NCBI GenBank assembly: GCA_037367405.1
Contig: JAZKJV010008878.1
Location: 248,001 to 312,000 of the forward strand
Length of the DNA stretch: 64,000 bases
Direction: 5' to 3'
From: Ottelia alismoides
Lineage: Eukaryota; Streptophyta; Magnoliopsida; Alismatales; Hydrocharitaceae
A program made the position numbers and the translations under genes. The notes under the pieces were generated by a model, which was not told where the DNA came from, ran no database searches, and was given only the letters and a program-made list of their open reading frames with translations. This document shows, piece after piece, positions 9,746 to 23,700 of this stretch. Numbering within the stretch: the stretch's first letter is position 1; every line of letters begins with the position of its first letter.

Positions 9746-11791
9746 TGAGGCTTGTGCTGCTGCTGCTGCTCGGCCTCAGCTGCTGCTTTGCTGATCTCCG
9801 AGCAGAAGGTCAATCCCTCCACCCGCAAGAAGGTACGAATGTTAATGGTTTTACCTATATCTCAACGACCACCTACTTCCAGTGCTCAGCTCTGGATCTT
9901 TAATGGATTTTTCGCTGACCAAGTTTCGCGAATAGTTGGGCATTCCGCCCCACATTACTAGTTTTTGAGGTATCTTGAATCCTAATCCATCAGTGAGCTT
10001 CGATGTATCCATTGTAGAGTTCCACCGCCAAATGGCGTGGACCGGTTACGTGTGTGCCTTTGCAAATCCGTGTTTTCAAGGTGTTTGATCCCTCTTTGTG
10101 CTTGGTGTTCATAACCGGTTCGATCCATGCCTGCATATTTTTTTCTGCATGTATTAGAGCCAAGAATTTAAAAATATGGAATCCCAATGATGAGAGCTTA
10201 TCTGTTGGATTTTATATTCTTAGATTATGTTATCTTAAGTGAATCACAAGATTCTAAGATCTTGGTGAGAAAGGAGAATCAGGAATGTTCATGAGAAATC
10301 TTAGCAGTACTGACTAATTAGATCAGGGAGAATAACAGATCTGGTCTTGTAACTCTTTCGGCAGATGCGCACGAGCAGGAAGGGCATGGATTTCTGAAAT
10401 CGTTCCTGCATCTAATTTTAAACGCTTCAGTTCTTGTATTGAAGTATTAAGGACATGACATGATTTCATCTTAACTTACTGTTTGATAGTTATATCTCAA
10501 GGTCCCTTATCATATATTCCTGTTCCAGATATCCATATTCGATTGATTGGATCTTTTTGATTTCTTCTTATTTGTATCAGATGTTTAGTAATGCGTTGAA
10601 CCTCTCTTTTGGCACATCTACTTCGTTTAGTTCTTTTTTGTACCTATTAGGCAACAAGATTGGCAAGTTCTTTGGCAGTGTTCCACAATTCAGATGTCGA
10701 CTTTGACACCACTTTTTTTTTCCATTCTTTCCCATGTGAATGAGCCTCTTACTCTATCCAACCAAACCAATAAGTAAGGGCGTGCTATGAATCTGGGACC
10801 TTCCTAACCAAAGAGAGTTATAAGCTCGAGGACATGACTATCTCATCCAAGGGAGACTCTTTCCTGAGAAATTACCAGGCTAACACAAAACGACATGGTT
10901 TTTTTCGCGCCTTTCAGTTCTAAATGCAGGGGAGGAAGAAGTCTATTCACGCACCTTGAATATGAACAGCATGGTCAATTCGTTAAAACAGTACAGCTGA
11001 TTCTTCCTTAGATGAAATGGTTGGATATTGATTGATTGAGAATATAATGTAAGGCTGCTTTCATGTCTTTCCTCAGTGTCAGACGTGGACAATTGATTGT
11101 TTAGCTTTTTCATATTTTACTTGATATTCATTTAAGGAACAGTTGCATCTGCCTAAAGTTGGGTCTTGATACAACTTTAAAGAGCTGCCTTTTTATTGGA
11201 AAATGATAGATATTACCGTAGCGTAGATTTTTTATAAATATTTATTTTGATCTATTCTATTTTATCTGAAAAGAAAATCTTGCTAATTCAAAATTTTCAT
11301 CCAAAAACAGTCGAGGCGTGGAGACAAATGGCTATCAAGTTAAAGATGGATGAGAAGCTGTGGGACTTCAATGCAAACAACTGGACCAAGTTGGGTGCAG
11401 CTGGATTGGGCCAATGAGTCAGCCATGCCAATAGCAAATGTCGCATGCAATTGCTCGTTCAATGACAACACTGTCTGTCATATTGTGATCATGTAAATGG
11501 CCCCTATCTGTTAACTCCTATCTTTGTCTACCAACTCTGATCTCAACATATTCCACAATCATCATATATGGACCTGAAACTACTAGTCGATTCCATAGAT
11601 TTTACTTTAATGTTTGATTATGGGCCATAATTAAATTTGCTATCTGATTAGATTTAGTCTACTATGTCTCGCTTCACTATATAAATGTTACCGATCTAGC
11701 TACCATTTGCTATGGCAGTCAGCTCTCACGCCTGAATCTTACAGGGGTTTGCCTGCAGAAATAGCAAACTTCACCCACTTGGGAACATTCT
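9745..11791 (+). CDS. kinase gene exons 1-3: signal peptide, N-terminal cap, first LRR (frameshifted)
   Basis: Exon 1 (9745-9832) starts at the ATG after the GA tract and encodes [20 protein letters not shown], a good signal peptide, then a donor GTACGA; exon end is phase 1. Exon 2 (11311-11492) begins [11 protein letters not shown], the conserved start of the mature LRR cap, but in this frame meets TGA at 11415-11417; the conserved cysteine segment [17 protein letters not shown] lies one frame over. Exon 3 (11719-11791) starts QLSRLNLTG, then needs one extra base after 11747 to read [12 protein letters not shown], and is 73 nt where neighbours are 72, with two surplus bases before its donor. 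These indels are seen directly; whether they are real or assembly errors is open. Confidence 0.78.
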
Positions 11792-14700
11792 GTAAGCTAA
11801 TTTCCTTCTTCATTTATCTGGCATTTGCAATGCGTAGCTGAAAGCAAGATTGAATGTGATGTTTTGATGTGATATTTATCTGAAGGAGATCGCCAACACC
11901 TAGACTATCAAACTTTCTCAGAATCTATTGTTCTTCACTTTCATATTTTCTGAAAGTAATAATTTCACATTATGTAGCTTTTGTAATAATAATTAAGATT
12001 TATTGCATATCTTATTAGCTACAAGTTCAAGTTGTACTAAGCTTTCTCCAGCATAAAGATAAAATGAGGATACTAATAAAGCTAGCCATGTAAACATAGA
12101 TAAATGTCAAATGTCAGGTTTCCCTCCCTCGAAACCTGCAGACTGAAATCTTCTCATATCTGACCCTTCACTTTAACTTTTACCCTTAGACATGAATTCA
12201 CAAATCTCAGATGCATTCGAATTTGAATTCCAATCCACAAATCTCTTAATATCACACTCTTAATAATAATATGGGCAAGGCCCTAAATGTCGGTTTCGGT
12301 CACCATTTCGGTGAACGACCGAAATGGAATTTCGGTCCAATTTCGGTGAAAATTCGACCGAAATTTCGGTCATTTTTTGTACTAGGGCACCCATATTTCG
12401 GTCATTTCAGCATTTCGGTCGAATTTCGATTTCGACAGAAATTCGACTGAATTTCGCTGAAATTTGAGGCCATGAATATGGGTAATATGAAAATATTACT
12501 CATATTTACCTATTGGTAGTCTCAGATGCAGAGAGAACCATGTGCTGGTAGGTATGGTTAGGGCTGGCTATTAAGTCAAGGCTCGATGAGCTAGGCTCGG
12601 CTCGATAAGGGCTCGTGAGTCCGGCTCATAAGCTATTGAACCGAGCCCGAGCAAGAATTTTGGGATTGATAGCTTAACGAGCCGGAGCCCGAGCTGAGAC
12701 CATGCTCTACTCGATAACTTGATAAGGGGCTCGATAAGGAATATATATATATATTTATATTTACAGTGAGTTGATCCTGTGAGAGAACAAAATCTGTGAG
12801 AGCATGAGGGCAGTGAATTCTAGTCCACTAGATTTTGCTCTTCTCTCTCCTCCCGAAATCAATCAGGAGAGAGAAGACAGAATCAAGTGGCCCAGAATCA
12901 CTGCTCTCCATGCTCTCACAGTTTTTGGCTCTCACAGGATCAATCCTCTATATTTATATATGTATGTATAATACACACACAAGAGGAGTTGCATGTTCAA
13001 CAATCGGTTACCTATATCTATAATTGTAGTTGTCTACGTGGATAGTAATTAAATTATGTATATTATACCAAACCAAATTGTAGATCGATATAATTTTATT
13101 TTTGTGGGCACCTTGGAACTCTATGTGTCCATATATGTGAATGTGAATTCCAACGTGGCCATGTTCCATATATATTATATTGTATACTTAATTTTGATCC
13201 CATGTTATTATATGTTTTTAAATAGGAACATATTTGATAATATATATATTATCCACTAATGTGCCGATCAATATTATATTTTTCTAAGGAACATATAGCT
13301 ACATCCATATTTATATTTTTCTAGGTTATGATTAGCAATTAGTATTTTTTATTAGCAAGCAGACTGTTTATAATATATATATAATTTAGCTTTTGAGATG
13401 CAACTCAGATAGTGGCCTACTGGTAAGGAAGACAATCCCTCGAAGAAGAGGTCACGAGTTCAAGCCCATGCATTACCCTTTTTTGTAGCAAAAATGTCAT
13501 TTCCCTTAACAAACCAGACTTGGCTTGAGCCCATACCAAGCTCAATAACGGGCTCGGCTCGAGCCTTATCGAGCCTAAGCTGGCTTGATAAGAGGCTCGA
13601 GCTCATCGAGCTTTAACAAGCTCGAGCCCAGCTGGGCTTATCGAGCTTGAGCCCGATCCAGGGTCTGGCTCGGCTTGTTGGGCTCGATAGCCAGCCCTAG
13701 GTATGGTGTCACATGGGGACATCAGACGTTCTTCAACTGGGTTCAGCAGAACATACGGTTAGGATTCAAATCATATGATTCGTATCAACATCTCGGATAT
13801 CTTTAATGACAACTATCGCTAAATGACTCCCTCTTTGATAAATATTTTAGTGATAGTTACAGCTAACAATTTTCCTTTTTGATTGGGTAGAATTTAGTAG
13901 AAATGTTTATTGAATGACATATCATTTATCTCCATAATTTTGTCATATATTATACTGTTATATATTTATGTGTGTCAGATTAGATTATTTCATCAATAAA
14001 TATATTTACTATGCTTTTGTAATTACTTTCCTATACAAACTGAGGCTTACGCCATGAGACTATGCCTCGCTTCGCCTCTAGGGAAAATGCCTCATTCCGC
14101 CTTTCGTTTTTTTCAAACCTTGATCATACTAAAGCAGTGAGACAATGCCAAAAAGTCCAACAGTATCTTCACATTTGAAAACGTCACTTTTGTCATGGAT
14201 GTGCTTTGTGAAGTCATGCAATAATGTTATAGAGGTACAAGGTTAGGACACACCGTTCTACTTTCATTATTTATATCTTTTGTATTTAAAACTATCTTTT
14301 GTATTTAAACCGAAGAGTGCAAGGGGTCCATTAACATTTTATTTTTCCAATACAGTGATCTCTCTCGCAACTATTTAAATGGATCAATACCTTCAGAGTG
14401 GGCTTCACTCCCTCTCTTAAATCTGTAAGAATCATGACTTGTTTGCGCCAGTTCTGTATCCAATATGCAAACAAATATTCTCCTGGAATATAAATAAAAC
14501 TCAAATGTTTCAGGTCTTTTCATGGAAATCGAGTCTCAGGCGGAATTCCAAAGGAGTTTGGAAATATGCCAGTGATAAAATCATTGTCTGTCACTACTGC
14601 TCTGTGTTTGAAAGAGTATGCAAATTTGATTTACCGTTGTTCTTGTGGTAATATTATCGCAGGCAATTTGAAAACAACCTGCTTGAAGGACCTCTGCCTG

Positions 14701-17700
14701 CGGAACTTGGTAACCTGAAGAGCTTAAACAGACTGTAAGGCCCATGATGCCATTTTAATTTGTACTTGACACTTGTTACCATTTTCTTGAGATGAATGTT
14801 ACATATTTCAGTAGTTTTCGCAATAGAACTAAAATGTAATTCAATTTATTGGTCTTTCAATCAGATTCCTGGTGTAATTGAGAGGAAAATTATTTTATAT
14901 GATCAGTCCTTAATAGATTGCTTAATATCTATCACCTTATGCGCTACCCGTGCATTGTCAGTTGTGTGCATCAGTAATGATTGTTTAATCTGTAGGCTTT
15001 ACTACTCAATGTTTTACTTATGGTCTTGGAGTGACTTTCCTAGCTAACAACCAATCGCCTGCTGATAAATGATGGATACTTAAGTACCCCTCAAGAGGTT
15101 GCTCGACATACTGGACCCAGGAATCGTGCCTCAAAATTTCTAGTTACAATAATTTAATTGATGGCTTATATTTTTAAAGTGGAATCAGGATTATCTAACC
15201 AATCACAACTTGCGACAATAACATGCTCAAATTTCGAACTTCTACACGTACTCCCTTTATGAGACAATAGTCAAGCACAAATGTGAAAGGTGAAAGTGGT
15301 TAACATATAATTGGGCCTTGCCACTCATTCAGTCAATATAAATTTGATGTTTTCACTCGACATTGGATCAATGTGGACCTAGTGGCCGAGATTCAACCTC
15401 CATTTCATTATGATTTTCATAAGTTGGACCCGACAGAGGGTCACATGAGGGGGGATGCTGAGAAGCTACTTGCACATCCTCAACCATGTCAAGTTAAAAT
15501 CATATACTACCAAGAGCTTGAAACAGACACATGCAACAAAAATACTAATTTGTTAGTGTCATGATTTAGGTTGTTGCAGTATGACAGTTATTATCAGTGA
15601 TTTTTTAAACATGAGATGGTTGTGGCGATAATTTTGCATCTGATGAATATTTTTTCCAACAGCTTTGTTTCTGGAAATAACATCTCCGGAGGGCTGCCAG
15701 ATTCATTTGTCAAATTGACAAATTTGACTGATTTGTATGATCATATTGATTTTTTTTTTGTTTTTTTATTGATACCCGGGGAGCCAACTTGATACTTTTT
15801 TTTCTTGTAGTCGGATCGACGGCACTTCTGTATCTGGTCCTTTTCCATCTATCATTGCATACTGGCAGCGTGTGAACAGAATGTAAGTGAACCAGAAGAT
15901 TTCTTTGTATTCCTCACAAATAAATTCTTATTCTGAGAAATCAGTTTAGATATAGTTACTTTTTATTTATTAATTCTAGTTATGCAAGTTTTTCATGCAT
16001 GTCTCAATAACAATTAAATTATGGAGACATCTAATTACCTATCTAAATATATATTAGCATGCTCCCTATTAAGATGGAGTTTGAAAAGTTGTTGCATATT
16101 ACGAAAGAAGGCCTGCTCAAAGTAAACTCTGCTGAGCGGAGACCGTTGTAGAGGGGACAATCCTAGGAGACCCATGCTTCAAGGAGATGCCTGGGGAAAA
16201 TGACATGCTGGAGTATTGTTGAGCTCATCTTCATAAAATAAGTTGACGAGCTACAAAAATTTGAGTCAATCCTAAGAACAATAATAACATGTAATTTGAA
16301 GTAGTAATATGAGTCAATCCCCAGTAACAATAGTAGAGCGATCCACGAATGTGAACTTGATATGGTGACTCTCCCTTGCGCCGATGTGGATGATGCGATC
16401 ATGCACACTACTCGGACATCTGCTACATATTCTGATGTACCTTGTAAGGCTACATCATCTACACTGTGTATTGCCTCTAATTCTACGTCCAATGTCAAGT
16501 AAATGGTTCTTATGTTCGCTCCATCGAGTATGATTGATCAGTAGATTCTGACCTAATACACATCTTTGTGGATACACAAAATAGTTTGACAACGTTTAGT
16601 ATATTTCTATGAGGAGGATAATTCAGGTTTGTGCAAAAGGGAAAGAGAATTCGTATTTTGATATGTGGGACGTAGGATTTCTTACGTAGAATGAGACCAT
16701 TTTATGTAATTTCTCCTTTTGTTATTTTCCCTTTAGGGTTTCTCCTCTATCTAAAGGAGCTCTATAACACATCTCATTCATTTTTCCATATAAAAGCAGT
16801 GGAATTCAATCAAAGCTTTGGTATCCTATTGATACCTAAACCTACCTGCCTACCTTTCTCCTTCCCTCAGAGATAGCACGGCACCACTGTCGACACTCAA
16901 ATCCCTCCTGTATGGATCCTCACCCTGGCACCATCCCCATGCATAGCAGCCAGGGGCTGCAGCCAACAGTATGCATCATTGCTTGAGGCCTCTCGCTTGA
17001 CCCCACAGGCCTTGTATACCGCATTAGACCACCCCGTAATCCCAGTGGCATCTCACATGCATTGCACACCATATCTCTGTTGTCTGCTTGCTGATTTTCA
17101 GCAGTTTGGCTCGAATTTGGCTCTCTAAATCCAGTCCCTTTACCCTTGAGTATTGATGAATGTGATTGGGAAAGGCTATGCTCTATGTCTGTACACACAT
17201 ATTCCATACATGATCATGTAAACAAAAATCAGATCGTTCAATCACCTGGTCGTGTCCTTCTAGATCTCCTTCATTCATCATGGAAGAAGATATGGTTGAT
17301 ATGAATTCATCTCTAACTTTTGAGGCATTCAAATGCCCTGCTTTTATCTTCAAGATAGATGGGACCAACTACGAACTGTGTACAATGCAATCCATAAGCA
17401 TTATGGAGAGCAACAACAAAGAGTACATCCTGATGCAACCTAGATTGGTTGTGAAGCCTGGAGCAAGCGCTTCATGGAAGTAGGACAATGTATGGGCACA
17501 TGTTTGGTTCTCCGACACTTACTACGGAGATAGTCAACAACATTCTACATCATCTTAATACAAAGATGACGTGAGACATTCTTGCCATCGCATACTTGTA
17601 GGAGAAGAATGAGAAGAAGATTCTTCAGCTCCAATATCACATTTTCACTACTAAGTAGGATGCTCTCCCTCTCCATCCATTATATTCCTTGCTGAGAAGC

Positions 17701-20700
17701 ATGCCGAGAAGCTTCATAACTACATGCCCTTGAGTGATGGTCATGAGCAGCAAATGGCCTACAGGAACACCAAAATGGTGGATGTTTTTTTGTAGCTATT
17801 GATCCCCAGTATGATGCTATCAATAACCAACTTCTTATCGATACCTCTATCCCTCCCATGGAGGAGGCTTACAACCATTTGAACAGGGTCATAATGCATC
17901 CTGCTTGTACTACTCAAACATACTCTACTATGGCAACATCTTGCAACAGAAGGGGGTTCTAGCTTAGTTTAGAGGTCGTGGTGTCCGCGGTAAAGGAAGT
18001 GGTCATCCTCGCCCTCAGTGTACATACTGCAACTATATATGGCACTTTGAGGATACATATCATCAGAAGTTCGTTTACCCTACATCTGCTTGCGTTGTGC
18101 ATTTTGAGCCCATTGCAACTCTTGTTGATCAGAAGTATGATGATCATGTCTCCTATGTGTGGGAGATAGTGGGCTCTATCATGGACTCCGGAGTATTTCA
18201 TCATCTCTGTGGTGACAGAGAACAACTCATATCCTACAACAGCATTTCTTTAAGTCGATCTGCAGTCATTATCGTGGGAGACATTCTCGTATTATGGAGA
18301 CATGGAGAAATTCAGTTGATGTCTTCCATGCGTCTACATAATGTGTTACATGCACCTGGATTTTCTATAAATTTATTGTTTATAAGTCAGATTACCAAGT
18401 ACATGAATTGTCGTGCCATTTTTTACCTTTCTTCTCTTGTATTTCAGGATATACTCATGGGCAGGGTGATTTGATGTGGTTGTGGTAACGGGGTCTCTAC
18501 AGATTGATGTAGTCTCCTTAGTTAGAAGATCCTTCATCTCTATTGGACTAGTCTCATAATACCTATGACATCTTCGGTTCGTCCATCTTCCTCTGCAGAA
18601 GCTGTGTAGAGTTCTCCCTCAGATCTTTTCTCAGTCCAATCTTCACTGTGAGGTTTGCCAACTTGGGAAACATCATCATACCGGTTTTCCCCAGAGTCGT
18701 GGCAATACTTTTATTCGAGTTGTTGCATTTGATATTTAGGGTCCTAGTTGTGTTGCTGATCACCAAAGGTACATTTTCTATTTAGTTGCAATTTACGATT
18801 TTTCTAGACTTTATTGTGTTTTCTTATGAAAAATAAGTCTGTGGTTGGATCTATTGTGAAAAAAAATATAATTGAAACAGAGAATCACTTTTGTGCCACT
18901 AACTATCAAATATGTTCGCTCTAATAATGCTTTGGATTTTTTTACTGATTAATTATCTCACTTTTTCAAGTCTCTTAGGATCTTTCATTAGATATCATAT
19001 GTCTACACTTCCCAATAGAAATGTGTTGCTGAGCTTAAACACCATCATCACTTAGATGTTACTAGGACTTTCCAGATATAGAGTCTTGCCCCTCACTCCT
19101 ACTGGGGAGACATCCTTACGGCTTGCTATCTCATTAACTGTATGCCGTCTTTTGTGTTAGAAGAAAATGTTCTTTATTCGGTTGTGTTTCTCAAAAAGGG
19201 CATGTTCTCTCTAACACCTTGCAACTTTGGTTGTGTGGCGTTTGTCCATCACTTGACTCCTGATTGTGACAAGTTGTCACCCATAACTGTAAATTCTTCT
19301 TTGTTGCTACATCTGGACCCCAAAAGGGTACATGTGCTTTGATCCTGTCAGGCAGAAGTACTATGTCAATGCTAAAGTCACATTCATTGAGTCTATCATA
19401 TGTTTTTCTTCTACATGTGACATGATAACACCTTTTGAGACTGATGAGGAGGTTTACATTCCACCGTTGTCTCCTACTCTACTACGCCTCATATGGTACG
19501 GTCTTTGCCCCATATACATTCACTGACCTATTATCACTCGACCCCTTGGTCTTGTGCCTTTCCCAACATCCAGCATGCCCCAGGTAAATTCTGAACACTT
19601 GCTTTCTATTGATGGCACTGTCGATGTTTCTGTACAGCATGAGGCTATACATGACGAGAGTGCATTTACTCAGGAGATTGTTATACAAGAGGTTGGTCCT
19701 TCAGAGGATCTAGACCAGACTATTGCACTCTGGAAGAGGAGGCATACTTGTGCTATGTATGCTCTCTCATTAAAATATAAAAGATAAAAATGAAAGGCTG
19801 AGAATGGGTGCTCATTAATACTCTAATGAGCTATGATCTTATTGGAAATTCCTTCTATATGTATGTATAAATGTATGTGCCCCAGCAAAACATTGATTTT
19901 TTGCCATTTAGCATTTATCAGGTTTCCATTTATCTATAACAGAGGGAACGATATCCAATGCAACAAAATTTATCTGAAATTTCAATTTATGCAGAGATAT
20001 GGTTGGCACGTCCTTGTCTGGGCCTATTCCTAATGAAATATCCTCGTTGAGAAACCTGACTGAACTGTGAGTATATGTCACTCTGCTTGATTTCTACATT
20101 TAATCGACTATTTAAGATCAATGCTAATCGTTAATGTCTCTTTCTGGCTCTGTTTTTTTAGGAGAGTATCCGACCTTGATGGACAAGGGATGAGGTTTCC
20201 AGCTCTGCAGAATGCAGTAGAACTGAGAGAACTGTGAGTAGAAATCCTACAATATCGCAAACATACTATTAAAATATTCAAATGCAATTTCTTGGTGCAG
20301 GGTTCTGAGGAATTGCTCAATCTACGGTGGCATTCCAACATATCTGGGAAGCATGATACATTTAAGAGTCCTGTAGGTTATTTTGACTTTTATGGGAGAG
20401 AATTATCATATTTTAAACCATTGATACAGTATCAGAAATGGTCCTCTGTTAACCGATGCAATAGGTGAAAAGTGTTAAATTTTCTATCCTACAACCACCA
20501 GAATGAGAGGAATATGAAAAACTTATTAATTAAGGTATCAAAAAGAAGATAAAGATCTAGTTAACTAATTAAGCCACCACTTTTTCGCTACACTTGATAG
20601 CCATCTCCAAGAACCCTTCCTGACAGTGTGTCAAAATATCTCATAGATAAAAAAAAGCCATCTCCTTCCAACAATTCTTCAGGATTCTGTCCTTTCAGTG

Positions 20701-23700
20701 CCTCTGATTTTTTCTGTAACACTAGTTTGAAAGAATGTACATCTTTCCTTTTTGTGTTTTCAGTATGGTAGTAGCCTATCATTTTGTTCCTCCTTGTTAC
20801 CACTAACTTTGTAAATGACCATTTTGTGTATATGCAAGATGTTCATTTTTTTCGCTGATGAAATTTCTCTATTTTCTTTTGGTAGTGATCTGAGCTTCAA
20901 CAAACTTACAGGCCGAATACCAAACAACTTCGAAAGCATGATTTTAGATTATATGTAATTTCCAACACTCTTTTCATATTCAAGCACTTGGTACATAATG
21001 TTTTTCTATTTATACCAATTCTATGCCATGTGGATGTAGGTACCTTTCAGACAATTATTTGACTGGAGATATACCAGAGTGGATGTTGAGAAACTTGCCA
21101 AGTAGCAAGAAGAACTTGTATGAGTTCCAATTCTTTGCTTAACTCTAAAATTGCTGCCAGGAATTTATTGTATGCTAGACTTTTTTTTCCATTCAGACAT
21201 AAGAATCTAATCAGAAAACAAATGTTGCATGTAGCAGAAGTAGAATATGGATTGAACACACGGGCAAACAAGAAAGATACAACTCACCATGAGATTTACA
21301 AAGTTCCGCCATAAATGGGCTACGTCCTTGACAATAATGGTGAATCTTTCTCAATATGGTGGAAAACTGTAGTACATGGAATGATTAAAAACTCTAATCA
21401 CACGGTGGATTATAGTACCCGTTGGGAGAAATTACGAAGTTTCTTATTCATGAGGCCCTTGGGTTTTCTTATATAGAGGAGAGATCTGTTGAGAAAATTA
21501 CATAAAGAAGACAGAAAGAAAAGAGAATACATAAAGAAACAAAATATAACTAATATCTCAACACTCCCACTCAAGTTGGAGCGTAGATATCAATCATCCT
21601 CAGCTTGGAACAACATCTCTGGAAAGGCCCTCTGGTTAGGGTTTTGGTGAGCATTTATGTTGTCTGATCTCCTGAACTAACATGAGTGGTGAAAATGAAG
21701 TCCTTCTGAATCATGTCTCGAGTGTAGTGACAGTCTACCTCGATATGATTGGTCCACTCATGGAAGGTTGAGTTGTTGGCAATGAAGAGAGCAGCCTGGT
21801 TGTCACATTGGAGGTGCATGGGAAGATGCATCTCAACTGTTAGGTCAGTAAGAACAGAACTTACCTACATCATCTCTGTACTAGCTTGTGCCATGGTCCT
21901 GTACTCTGATTCTGCACTGGATCTGGCAACCACCGTCCGCTTCTTGCTCTTCCATGACACCAATGAACTATCTATGAACACTGCAAAATCAGAGGTAGAC
22001 TTCATGTCCTTGAGACACCCAGCATAATCTGCATCTACACAAGTTGTAACGGCAACTGATGTACCTCTGCTAAATAGAAGACCAATGCCATGTGAGGTAT
22101 TCGTATACCTCAGAATCATATGGACTGCATCCATATGTGCATGTCCAGGCTGAAGATTGAGTTACGGCGTCTGGATGCCTGAAGGTGCGATTGCGCAAGG
22201 AGGGCGGTGCGAGGCAGCGTCGCCAGGAGGATGAAGACGATGAGATTGCGCGGTCATTAGCGCGAGGAGAGGATATGCTTGCGCCGTCTGCGAGTATGAT
22301 AGCCAAGAGATTGGGGCTTCCGTCAGGAGGAGCACTGCACTACGACATGGAGATCTGCAGGATCATCTGGAATTGCCTGGAAGGTTCCTTGCGATGAACC
22401 CGACGGGGGCTAATGCGAAGGAGGTTTCTACTCGTCCTCTTGCGTGCCACACTTCGAGTTGCGGCCTCGTGAGACAACATAAATTAGGGTTATGTTCTTT
22501 CACGAACAACCTGTAGACTGCAAAATAGAACCCTCTTGCTGATATAGAAATTAGGGTTTCTAAAAAAATCCATATAGAACAAAATAATCTGCTGATTTCG
22601 AACATAATAATCCGATAATAATCTTTACAATTGAATCTTCTCTGTAAACCGAATCTCGAATAAATCAAGAGCATAAAAACCGTGAGAATCGAACCCGCTC
22701 TGATACCATGTTAGAAAATAGGAATGCAGAAGCGTATCAGAATAAAAGATAAAAATATGAAGAACACAACGAGATTTACGTGGAACCCTACTCCGTAAGG
22801 AGCGGGATGAAACCACGGTAGAAATCCTCAAAGGGGCAGATATTCTATTGCTTTTCTCATCTGAATACAAGGGGTGTTGAGGTCTATATATAGCACCCAC
22901 TGAGTTGCTACATCTCCAAACTTATAGATATGAGATTAAACTCTGGATGAGGTAAATGGATCTGGAAAGATCCATTTACCCATCTACAATATAAGAGGCG
23001 CACATCCAAATACTCCAACAGTGATGACGTCGTTTTCTTTGAGTATGTCATGTACTTCTCCCCTACAGGTGATAGGATGACATCGTCTGAGTCTGGTGAG
23101 GAGGTGTATGTTCCACCTCCTCATGTACCCCCATCACCGCCACCAACTCCTCCATATGTGGTTCCTCCGTCTGTGATTCCTCCACCACCACTACCACCTC
23201 CTCCACTTGTAGTTCCTACTTTTGTCGCTCCACCACCTCCTACTGTGGCACATGCTTTGCTTAGATACTATGTTCGTAGGTCGCATGCTACCCCCTACTC
23301 ATGTGCCTTTCCCATCATCCAACACGTCCCAAGTGAATTCTTAGCACTTGGTTTCTAATGATGGCACTGGTGCTTTGTCTGTAAAATAGGAGACTAGTAG
23401 AGCGTATCCTATGCTACACGAAAAAAGATCCTAGGAAAGGCCTCATTCTTATCAAAGATACAAAGATGGAGATGAAAGAATACATTGATGCTGATTAGGA
23501 TGGGTGCATGGAGAAGATCTACTATGGGATATTGCATATTTTTTGGTAGCGATTTGGTGATTTGGAGAAGCAAACTCCAATCAGTTTGTGCAAGATCTAC
23601 TACTGAAGCCGAACATAGGGTTGTAGCAATAGGTGTTGCTGAGATATTATGGCTAAAGAGTAAAGACTATTTTAATTGGCATCGAAATAAACCTCAAGCT

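Larger units (their letters stand above)
12559..13699. mobile_element. non-autonomous hAT-type element, 1,141 bp, in intron 3
   Basis: Begins TAGGGCTGGCTATTAAG and ends GATAGCCAGCCCTA, with a perfect 8-bp duplication GGTATGGT at 12551-12558 and 13700-13707. Both ends carry many GGCTCGATAAG / CTTATCGAGCC copies (12580-12735 and 13540-13690). The middle is AT-rich, has no transposase and contains nested insertions: an inverted-repeat element at 12771-12943 and a SINE-like piece near 13405-13490. Confidence 0.88.
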
